Below, piece after piece: positions 12,401 through 22,835 of a stretch of DNA of 64,000 nt. Origin of the DNA: Coriaria nepalensis. Lineage: Eukaryota > Streptophyta > Magnoliopsida > Cucurbitales > Coriariaceae. The notes under the pieces are model-generated. The model did not search any database. It saw nothing but the letters and a program-made list of their open reading frames with translations, and was not told where the DNA came from. The DNA lies in the NCBI GenBank assembly GCA_027186245.1, contig CP114481.1:44733501-44797500 (forward strand), read 5' to 3'. The first letter of the stretch is position 1, and every line of letters starts with the position of its first letter. The translations under genes and the position numbers were made by a program.

Positions 12401-14756
12401 GAAAGTGTGCATTCGTTTAACCTTAAAATCATTTCAATGAGTCATTTCAAGTCCATAATTTATTTCAAAACAAGTCGAACGAATTCAATTTTTGCACTAC
12501 AAACACAAGTTTTCTGCATAACTTGCAAGTGATCAATGCAAGGAAAGTGTGCATTCGTTTAACCTTAAAATCATTTCAATGTGTCATTTCAAGTCGATAA
12601 CTTATTTCAAAGCAAGTCGAACGAATTCAATTTTTGCACTACAAACACAAGTTTTGTGCATAACTTGCAAATGATCAATGCAAGGAAAGTGTGCATTCGT
12701 TTAACCTTTAAATCATTTCAGAGAGTCATTACAAGTCAATAACTTATTTCAAAGCAAGTCGAACGAATTCTATTTTTGCACTACGAACACAAGTTTTCTG
12801 CATAACTTGCAAATGATCAATGCAAGGAAAGTGTGCATTCATTTAACCTTAAAATCAATTCAATGAGTCATTTCAGGCCAATAACTTATTTCCAAGCAAG
12901 TCGAACGAATTCTATTTTCGCACTCCAAACACAAGTTTTGTGCATAACTTGCAAATGATCAATGCAACGAAACTGTGCATTCGTTTAACCTTAAAATCAT
13001 TTCAATGAGTCATTTCAAGTCAATAACTTATTTCAAAGCAAGTCGAACGAATTCAACTTTTGCACTACAAACACAAGTTTTCTGCATAACTTGCAAATGA
13101 TCAATGCAAGGAAAGTGTGCATTCGTTTAACCTTAAAATCATTTCAATGAGTCATTTCAAGTCAATAACTTATTTCAAAGCAAGTCGAACGAATTCAATT
13201 TTTGCACTACAAACACAACTTTTGTGCATAACTTGCAAATGATCAATTCATGGAAAGTGTGCATTCATTTAACCTTAAAATCATTTCAATGAGTCATTTC
13301 AAGTCAGTAATTCATTTCAAAGCAAGTCGAACGAATTCAATTTTTGCACTACAAACACAAGTGTTGTGCATAACTTGCAAATGATCAATGCAAGGAAACT
13401 GTGCATTCGTTTAACCTTAAAATCATTTCAATGAGTCATTTCAAGTCAATAACATATTTCAAAGCAAGTCGAACGAATTCTATTTTTGCACTACAAACAC
13501 AAGTTTTGTGCATAACTTGCAAATGATCAATTCATGGAAAGTGTGCATTCGTTTAACCTTAAAATCATTTCAATGAGTCATTTCAAGTCAATAACTTATT
13601 TCAAAGCAAGTCGAACGAATTCTATTTTTGCACTACAAATAGAAGTTTTTTGCATAACTTGCAAATGATCAATGCAAGGAAAATGTGCATTCGTTTAACC
13701 TTTAAATCATTTCAATGAGTCATTTCAAGTCAATAACTTATTTAAAAGGAAGTCGAACGAATTCTATTTTTGCACTACAAACAGAAGTTTTGTGCATAAC
13801 TTGCAAATGATAAATGCAAGGAAAGTCTGCATTCGTTTAACTTAAAATCATTTCAATGAGTCATTTCAAGTCAGTAATTTATTTCAAAGCAAGTCGAACG
13901 AATTCAATTTTTGCACTACAAACACAAGTGTTGTGCATAACTTGCAAATGATCAATGCAAGGAAAGTGTGCATTCGTTTAACCTTTAAATCATTTCAATG
14001 AGTCATTTCAAGTCAATAACTTATTTCAAAGCAAGTCGAACGAATTCTATTTTTGCACTACAAACAGAAGTTTTGTGCATAACTTGCAAATGATAAATGC
14101 AAGGAAAGTGTGCATTCGTTTAACTTAAAATCATTTCAATGAGTCACATTTCAAGTCAGTAATTTATTTCAAAGCAAGTCGAACGAATTCAATTTTTGCA
14201 CTACAAACACAAGTGTTGTGCATAACTTGCAAATGATCAATGCAAGGAAAGTGTGCATTCGTTTAACCTTTAAATCATTTCAATGAGTCATTTCAAGTCA
14301 ATAACTTATTTCAAAGCAAGTCAAACGAATTCTATTTTTGCACTACAAACACAAGTTTTGTGCATAACTTGCAAATGATAAATGCAAGGAAAGTGTGCAT
14401 TCGTTTAACTTAAAATCATTTCAATGAGTCATTTCAAGTCAGTAATTTATTTCAAAGCAAGTCGAACGAATTCAATTTTTGCACTACAAACACAAGTGTT
14501 GTGCATAACTTGCAAATGATCAATGCAAGGAAAGTGTGCATTCATTTAACCTTAAAATCATTTCAATGAGTCATCTCAAGTCAATAACTTATTTCAAAGC
14601 AAGTCGAACGAATTCTATTTTTGCGCTACAAACACAAGTTTTGTGCATAACTTGCAAATGATAAACGCAAGGAAAGTGTGCATTCGTTTAACTTAAAATC
14701 AGTTCAATGAGTCATTTCAAGTCAGTAATTTATTTCAAAGCAAGTCGAACGAATTC
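9410..14756. repeat. 19-mer higher-order repeat, 2694 bp, two copies
   Basis: Copy one (about 9410-12103) and copy two (about 12104-14756) align at a constant 2694-bp offset. Marker pairs include GGAAATTCTG at 9564/12258, TTTCAGAGAGTC at 10023/12717, and CACAACTTTTG at 10521/13215. Near 14145 copy two has a two-base insertion (GAGTCACATTTC), after which the offset is 2696. Copies diverge gradually toward the end of copy two, where GCGCTACAAAC and CAGTTCAATG variants occur. The period is four bases short of 19 x 142 because several AACTTAAAATC monomers are 141 bp long. Confidence 0.88.
11078..12103. repeat. 283-bp dimeric sub-repeat inside the 19-mer, first copy
   Basis: Two monomer types alternate. 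One has AAATGATAAATGC, AACTTAAAATC and CAGTAATTTATTTC and is 141 bp. The other has ACACAAGTGTTGTGC and CTTTAAATC or CCTTAAAATC and is 142 bp. Dimer starts fall at 11078, 11361, 11644 and 11927, exactly 283 bp apart. The block is carried as a unit within the 2694-bp repeat, so the dimer expansion predates the 19-mer duplication. Confidence 0.88.
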
Positions 14757-14905
14757 AATTTTTGCACTACAAAGACAAGTGTTGTGCATAACTTGCAAAT
14801 GATCAATGCAAGGAAAGTGCGCATTCGTTTAACCTTTAAATCATTTCAATGAGTCATTTCAAGTCAATAACTTATTTCAAAGCAAGTCGAACGAATTCTA
14901 TTTTT
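13772..14905. repeat. 283-bp dimeric sub-repeat, second copy, partly diverged
   Basis: This is the 2694-bp downstream counterpart of the dimer block at 11078. Dimer starts are at 13772, 14055, 14340 (285 bp because of a CA insertion near 14145) and 14623. The last dimer carries new substitutions: GCGCTACAAAC, GATAAACGC, CAGTTCAATG and AAAGACAAGTG. That last variant dimer later reappears as part of the 1701-bp repeat, so it was the source of a further amplification or shares one. Confidence 0.82.
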
Positions 14906-15099
14906 TGCACTACAAACACAAGTTTTCTGCATAACTTGCAAATGATCAATGCAAGGAAAGTGTGCATTCATTTAACCTTAAAATCATTTCAATGAGTCAT
15001 TGCAAGTCAATAACTTATTTCAAAGCAAGTCGAACGAATTCTATTTTCGCACTCCAAACACAAGTTTTGTGCATAACTTGCAAATGATCAATGCAAGGA
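14906..15099. repeat. Transition monomers between the 19-mer and 9-mer zones
   Basis: Just over one monomer with a six-T start (TTTTTTGCAC), an ACACAAGTTTTCTGC variant and a CATTGCAAGTC variant, followed by the CGCACTCCAAAC variant. The same chain of variants appears at about 1563, 18864 and 20573. No gene is present. Confidence 0.75.
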
Positions 15100-17954
15100 A
15101 ACTGTGCATTCGTTTAACCTTAAAATCATTTCAATGAGTCATTTCAAGTCAATAACATATTTCAAAGCAAGTCGAACGAATTCTATTTTTGCACTACAAA
15201 CACAAGTTTTGTGCATAACTTGCAAATGATCAATTCATGGAAAGTGTGCATTCGTTTAACCTTAAAATCATTTCAATGAGTCATTTCAAGTCAATAACTT
15301 ATTTCAAAGCAAGTCGAACGAATTCTATTTTTGCACTACAAATAGAAGTTTTTTGCATAACTTGCAAATGATCAATGCAAGGAAAATGTGCATTCGTTTA
15401 ACCTTTAAATCATTTCAATGAGTCATTTCAAGTCAATAACTTATTTAAAAGGAAGTCGAACGAATTCTATTTTTGCACTACAAACAGAAGTTTTGTGCAT
15501 AACTTGCAAATGATAAATGCAAGGAAAGTGTGCATTCGTTTAACTTAAAATCATTTCAATGAGTCATTTCAAGTCAGTAATTTATTTCAAAGCAAGTCGA
15601 ACGAATTCAATTTTTGCACTACAAACACAAGTGTTGTGCATAACTTGCAAATGATCAATGCAAGGAAAGTGTGCATTCGTTTAACCTTTAAATCATTTCA
15701 ATGAGTCATTTCAAGTCAATAACTTATTTCAAAGCAAGTCGAACGAATTCTATTTTTGCACTACAAACACAAGTTTTGTGCATAACTTGCAAATGATCAA
15801 TGCAAGGAAAGTGTGCATTCGTTTAACCTTAAAATCATTTCAATGAGTCATCTCAAGTCAATAACTTATTTCAAAGCAAGTCGTACGAATTCAATTTTTG
15901 CGCTACAAACACAAGTTTTGTGCATAACTTGCAAATGATAAACGCAAGGAAAGTGTGCATTCGTTTAACTTAAAATCATTTCAATGAGTCATTTCAAGTC
16001 AATAATTTATTTCAAAGCAAGTCGAACAAATTCAATTTTTGCACTACAAACACAAGTTTTGTGCATAACTTGCAAATGCTCAATGCAAGGAAAGTGTGCA
16101 TTCGTTTAACCTTAAAATCATTTCAATGAGTCATTTCAAGTCAATAAGTTATTTCACAGCAAGTCGAACGAATTCAATTTTTGCACTACAAACACAAGTT
16201 TTGTGCATAACTTGCAAATGATCATTGCAAGGAAAGTGTGCATTCGTTTAACCTTAAAATCAATTCAATAAGTCATTTCAAGTCAATAACTTATTTCAAA
16301 GCAAGTCGAACGAATTCAATTTTTGCACTACAAACAAAAGTTTTGTGCATAACTTGCAAATGATCAATGCAAGGAAAGTGTGCATTCGTTTAACCTTAAA
16401 ATCATTTCAATGAGTCATTTCAAGTCAATAACATATTTCAAAGCAAGTCGAACGAATTCTATTTTTGCACTACAAACACAAGTTTTGTGCATAACTTGCA
16501 AATGATCAATTCATGGAAAGTGTGCATTCGTTTAACCTTAAAATCATTTCAATGAGTCATTTCAAGTCAATAACTTATTTCAAAGCAAGTCGAACGAATT
16601 CTATTTTTGCACTACAAATAGAAGTTTTTTGCATAACTTGCAAATGATCAATGCAAGGAAAATGTGCATTCGTTTAACCTTTAAATCATTTCAATGAGTC
16701 ATTTCAAGTCAATAACTTATTTAAAAGGAAGTCGAACGAATTCTATTTTTGCACTACAAACAGAAGTTTTGTGCATAACATGCAAATGATAAATGCAAGG
16801 AAAGTGTGCATTCGTTTAACTTAAAATCATTTCAATGAGTCATTTCAAGTCAGTAATTTATTTCAAAGCAAGTCGAACGAATTCAATTTTTGCACTACAA
16901 ACACAAGTGTTGTGCATAACTTGCAAATGATCAATGCAAGGAAAGTGTGCATTCGTTTAACCTTTAAATCATTTCAATGAGTCATTTCAAGTCAATAACT
17001 TATTTCAAAGCAAGTCGAACGAATTCTATTTTTGCACTACAAACACAAGTTTTGTGCATAACTTGCAAATGATCAATGCAAGGAAAGTGTGCATTCGTTT
17101 AACCTTAAAATCATTTCAATGAGTCATCTCAAGTCAATAACTTATTTCAAAGCAAGTCGAACGAATTCTATTTTTGCGCTACAAACACAAGTTTTGTGCA
17201 TAACTTGCAAATGATAAACGCAAGGAAAGTGTGCATTCGTTTAACTTAAAATCATTTCAATGAGTCATTTCAAGTCAATAATTTATTTCAAAGCAAGTCG
17301 AACAAATTCAATTTTTGCACTACAAACACAAGTTTTGTGCATAACTTGCAAATGCTCAATGCAAGGAAAGTGTGCATTCGTTTAACCTTAAAATCATTTC
17401 AATGAGTCATTTCAAGTCAATAAGTTATTTCACAGCAAGTCGAACGAATTCAATTTTTGCACTACAAACACAAGTTTTGTGCATAACTTGCAAATGATCA
17501 TTGCAAGGAAAGTGTGCATTCGTTTAACCTTAAAATCAATTCAATAAGTCATTTCAAGTCAATAACTTATTTCAAAGCAAGTCGAACGAATTCAATTTTT
17601 GCACTACAAACAAAAGTTTTGTGCATAACTTGCAAATGATCAATGCAAGGAAAGTGTGCATTCGTTTAACCTTAAAATCATTTCAATGAGTCATTTCAAG
17701 TCAATAACTTATTTCAAAGCAAGTCGAACGAATTCTATTTTTGCACTACAAATAGAAGTTTTTTGCATAACTTGCAAATGATCAATGCAAGGAAAATGTG
17801 CATTCGTTTAACCTTTAAATCATTTCAATGAGTCATTTCAAGTCAATAACTTATTTAAAAGGAAGTCGAACGAATTCTATTTTTGCACTACAAACAGAAG
17901 TTTTGTGCATAACTTGCAAATGATAAATGCAAGGAAAGTGTGCATTCGTTTAAC
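15100..17954. repeat. 9-mer higher-order repeat, 1276 bp, two full copies plus a remnant
   Basis: AATAACATATTTC recurs at 15151 and 16427, and ACAAATAGAAGTT at 15341 and 16617, both 1276 bp apart (9 x 142 minus 2). A third AATAGAAG monomer is at 17751, only 1134 bp further (eight monomers), because the AACATATTTC/AATTCATGG monomer is missing there. The third copy then breaks off near 17954, where the 1701-bp repeat begins. The 9-mer shares its first monomers with the end of the preceding 19-mer (about 13451 onward), so it appears to be derived from it. Confidence 0.87.
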
Positions 17955-20900
17955 TTAAAATCATTTCAATGAGTCATTTCAAGTCAGTAATTTATTTCAA
18001 AGCAAGTCGAACGAATTCAATTTTTGCACTACAAACACAAGTGTTGTGCATAACTTGCAAATGATCAATGCAAGGAAAGTGTGCATTCGTTTAACCTTAA
18101 ATCATTTCAATGAGTCATTTCAAGTCAATAACTTATTTCAAAGCAAGTCGAACGAATTCTATTTTTTCACTACAAACAGAAGTTTTTTGCTTAACTTGCA
18201 AATGATCAATGCAAGGAAAGTGTGCATTCGTTTAACTTAAAATCATTTCTATGAGTCATTTCAAGTCAATGACTTATTTCAAAGCAAGTTGAACGAATTC
18301 TATTTTTGCACTACAAACACAAGTTTTGTGCATAACTTGCAAATGATCAATGCAAGGAAAGTGTGCATTCGTTTAACTTAAAATCATTTCAATGAGTCAT
18401 TTCAAGTCAATAACTTATTTCAAAGCAAGTCGAACGAATTCAATTTTTGCACTACAAACACAAGTTTTGTGCATAACTTGCAAATGATCATTGCAAGGAA
18501 AGTGTGCATTCGTTTAACCTTAAAATCAATTCAATAAGTCATTTCAAGTCAATAACTTATTTCAAAGCAAGTCGAACGAATTCAATTTTTGCACTACAAA
18601 CACAAGTTTTCTGCATAACTTGCAAATGATAAACGCAAGGAAAGTGTGCATTCGTTTAACTTAAAATCAGTTCAATGAGTCATTTCAAGTCAGTAATTTA
18701 TTTCAAAGCAAGTCGAACGAATTCAATTTTTGCACTACAAAGACAAGTGTTGTGCATAACTTGCAAATGATCAATGCAAGGAAAGTGCGCATTCGTTTAA
18801 CCTTTAAATCATTTCAATGAGTCATTCCAAGTCAATAACTTATTTCAAAGCAAGTCGAACGAATTCTATTTTTTGCACTACAAACACAAGTTTTCTGCAT
18901 AACTTGCAAATGATCAATGCAAGGAAAGTGTGCATTCATTTAACCTTAAAATCATTTCAATGAGTCATTGCAAGTCAATAACTTATTTCAAAGCAAGTCG
19001 AACGAATTCTATTTTCGCACTCCAAACACAAGTTTTGTGCATAACTTGCAAATGATCAATGCAAGGAAAGTGTGCATTCGTTTAACCTTAAAATCATTTC
19101 AATGAGTCATTTCAAGTCAATAAGTTATTTCACAGCAAGTCGAACGAATTCAATTTTTGCACTACAAACACAAGTTTTGTGCATAACTTGCAAATGATCA
19201 TTGCAAGGAAAGTGTGCATTCGTTTAACCTTAAAATCAATTCAATAAGTCATTTCAAGTCAATATCTTATTTCGAAGTAATTCGAACGAATTCTATTTTT
19301 GCACTACAAACACAAGTTTTCTGCATAACTTGCAAATGATCAATGCAAGGAAAGTGTGCATTCGTTTAACCTTAAAATCATTTCAATGAGTCATTTCAAG
19401 TCAATAACTTATTTCAAAGCAAGTCGAACGAATTCTATTTTTGCACTATAATCACAAGTTTTGTGCATAACTTGCAAATGATCAATGCAAGGAAATTCTG
19501 CATTCGTTTAACCTTAAAATCAATTCAATGTGTCATTTCAGGTCAATAACTTATTTCAAAGAAAGTCGAACGAATTCTATTTTTGCACTACAAACAGAAG
19601 TTTTGTGCATAACTTACAAATGATCATTGTAAGGAAAGTGTGCATTCGTTTAACCTTAAAATCATTTCAATGAGTCATTTCAAGTCAGTAATTTATTTCA
19701 AAGCAAGTCGAACGAATTCAATTTTTGCACTACAAACACAAGTGTTGTGCATAACTTGCAAATGATCAATGCAAGGAAAGTGTGCATTCGTTTAACCTTA
19801 AATCATTTCAATGAGTCATTTCAAGTCAATAACTTATTTCAAAGCAAGTCGAACGAATTCTATTTTTTCACTACAAACAGAAGTTTTTTGCTTAACTTGC
19901 AAATGATCAATGCAAGGAAAGTGTGCATTCGTTTAACTTAAAATCATTTCTATGAGTCATTTCAAGTCAATGACTTATTTCAAAGCAAGTTGAACGAATT
20001 CTATTTTTGCACTACAAACACAAGTTTTGTGCATAACTTGCAAATGATCAATGCAAGGAAAGTGTGCATTCGTTTAACTTAAAATCATTTCAATGAGTCA
20101 TTTCAAGTCAATAACTTATTTCAAAGCAAGTCGAACGAATTCAATTTTTGCACTACAAACACAAGTTTTGTGCATAACTTGCAAATGATCATTGCAAGGA
20201 AAGTGTGCATTCGTTTAACCTTAAAATCAATTCAATAAGTCATTTCAAGTCAATAACTTATTTCAAAGCAAGTCGAACGAATTCAATTTTTGCACTACAA
20301 ACACAAGTTTTCTGCATAACTTGCAAATGATAAACGCAAGGAAAGTGTGCATTCGTTTAACTTAAAATCAGTTCAATGAGTCATTTCAAGTCAGTAATTT
20401 ATTTCAAAGCAAGTCGAACGAATTCAATTTTTGCACTACAAAGACAAGTGTTGTGCATAACTTGCAAATGATCAATGCAAGGAAAGTGCGCATTCGTTTA
20501 ACCTTTAAATCATTTCAATGAGTCATTCCAAGTCAATAACTTATTTCAAAGCAAGTCGAACGAATTCTATTTTTTGCACTACAAACACAAGTTTTCTGCA
20601 TAACTTGCAAATGATCAATGCAAGGAAAGTGTGCATTCATTTAACCTTAAAATCATTTCAATGAGTCATTGCAAGTCAATAACTTATTTCAAAGCAAGTC
20701 GAACGAATTCTATTTTCGCACTCCAAACACAAGTTTTGTGCATAACTTGCAAATGATCAATGCAAGGAAAGTGTGCATTCGTTTAACCTTAAAATCATTT
20801 CAATGAGTCATTTCAAGTCAATAAGTTATTTCACAGCAAGTCGAACGAATTCAATTTTTGCACTACAAACACAAGTTTTGTGCATAACTTGCAAATGATC

Positions 20901-21382
20901 ATTGCAAGGAAAGTGTCCATTCGTTTAACCTTAAAATCAATTCAATAAGTCATTTCAAGTCAATATCTTATTTCGAAGTAATTCGAACGAATTCTATTTT
21001 TGCACTACAAACACAAGTTTTCTGCATAACTTGCAAATGATCAATGCAAGGAAAGTGTGCATTCGTTTAACCTTAAAATCATTTCAATGAGTCATTTCAA
21101 GTCAATAACTTATTTCAAAGCAAGTCGAACGAATTCTATTTTTGCACTATAATCACAAGTTTTGTGCATAACTTGCAAATGATCAATGCAAGGAAATTCT
21201 GCATTCGTTTAACCTTAAAATCAATTCAATGTGTCATTTCAGGTCAATAACTTATTTCAAAGAAAGTCGAACGAATTCTATTTTTGCACTACAAACAGAA
21301 GTTTTGTGCATAACTTACAAATGATCATTGTAAGGAAAGTGTGCATTCGTTTAACCTTAAAATCATTTCAATGAGTCATTTC
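17955..21382. repeat. 12-mer higher-order repeat, 1701 bp, two almost identical copies
   Basis: Copy one is about 17955-19655 and copy two about 19656-21382, aligning at 1701 bp (12 x 142 minus 3). Shared markers include the one-base-deleted AACCTTAAATCATTT, GCTTAACTTGC (about 18190/19891), CATTTCTATGAGTC, the AAAGACAAGTG monomer, ACTATAATCACAAG and GGAAATTCTG (19491/21192). The only difference I noticed is GTGTGCATT at 19212 against GTGTCCATT at 20913. The duplication starts after the AACTTAAAATC/AACCTTAAAATC mismatch near 17954 and ends where copy two reads TTTCCAGTCAATATC near 21382. Near identity implies a recent event. Confidence 0.9.
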
Positions 21383-22835
21383 CAGTCAATATCTTATTTC
21401 AAAGTAATTCGAACGAATTCTATTTTTGCACTACAAACACAAGTTTTGTGCATAACTTGCAGATGATCAATGCAAGGAAAGTGTGCATTCGTTCAACCTT
21501 AAAATCATTTCAATGAGTCATTTCAAGTCAATAAGTTATTTCACAGCAAGTCGAACGAATTCAATTTTTGCACTACAAACACAAGTTTTGTGCATAACTT
21601 GCAAATATTCATTGCAAGGAAAGTGTGCATTCGTTTAACCTTAAAATCAATTCAATAAGTCATTTCAAGTCAATAACTTATTTCAAAGCAAGTCGAACGA
21701 ATTCAATTTTTGCACTACAAACAAAAGTTTTGTGCATAACTTGCAAATGATCAATGCAAGGAAAGTGTGCATTCGTTTAACCTTAAAATCATTTCAATGA
21801 GTCATTTCAAGTCAATAACTTATTTCAAAGCAAGTCGAACGAATTCTATTTTTGCACTATAAACACAAGTTTTGTGCATAACTTGCAAATGATCAATGCA
21901 AGGAAAGTGTGCATTCGTTTAACCTTTAAATCATTTCAGAGAGTCATTACAAGTCAATAACTTATTTCAAAGCAAGTCGAACGAATTCTAGTTTTGCACA
22001 ACAAACACAAGTTTTCTGCATAACTTGCAAATGATCAATGCAAGGAAAGTGTGCATTCATTAAACCATAAAATCAATTCAATGAGTCATTTCAAGTCAAT
22101 AACTTATTTCAAAGCAAGTCGAACGAATTCTATTTTTGCACTACAAACAGAAGTTTTGTGCATAACTTGCAAATGATCAATGCAAGGAAACTGTGCATTC
22201 GTTTAACCTTAAAATCATTTCAATGAGTCATTTCAAGTCAATATCTTATTTCCAAGTAATTCGAACGACCTCTATTTTTGCACTACAAATGCAAGTTTTG
22301 GGCATAAGTTGCAAATGATCAATGCAAGGAAAGTGTGCAATCGTTTAACCTTAAAATTTATTTCAATGAGTCATTTCAAGTCAATATCCTATTTCAAAGT
22401 AATTCGAACGACCTCTATTTTTGCACTACAAATGCAAGTTTTGGGCATAACTTGCAAATGATCAATGCAAGGAAATTCTGCATTCGTTTAACCTTAAAAT
22501 CAATTCAATGTGTCATTTCAGGTCAATAACTTATTTCAAAGCAAGTCGAACGAATTCTATTTTTGCACTACAAACAGAAGTTTTGTGTATAACTTACAAA
22601 TGATCATTGTAAGGAAAGTGTGCATTCGTTTAACCTTAAAATCATTTCAATGAGTCATTTCAAGTCCATAATTTATTTCAAAGCAAGTCGAACGAATTCA
22701 ATTTTTGCACTACAAACACAAGCTTTCTGCATAACTTGCAAGTGATCAATGCAAGGAAAGTGTGCATTCGTTTAACCTTAAAATCATTTCAATGTGTCAT
22801 TTCAAGTCGATAACTTATTTCAAAGCAAGTCGAAC
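21383..22835. repeat. Mixed zone introducing the GACCTC monomer type
   Basis: About ten monomers. Notable ones are TTTCCAGTCAATATC with AATTCGAACGAATT near 21400, a second TTTCAGAGAGTCATTACAAG copy near 21937 otherwise seen only at 9171, 10023 and 12717, and two GACCTC/AATGCAAGTTTTGGGC monomers at about 22267-22550. It ends with a cassette (GGAAATTCTG at 22471, then GATCATTGTAAGG, then CTTGCAAGTGATC with TCGATAAC) closely like 9564-9920 and 12258-12615. No gene is present. Confidence 0.8.

Noticed and set aside
18046..18240. 64-residue open frame, repeated at 19747-19941
   Set aside because: It has the same origin in the satellite: a one-base deletion (AACCTTAAATC) joins two monomer frames. 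The two copies are simply the two halves of the 1701-bp duplication.
22335..22529. 64-residue open frame
   Set aside because: It is translated D-type satellite with a one-base insertion near 22357 and has no feature of a real protein.
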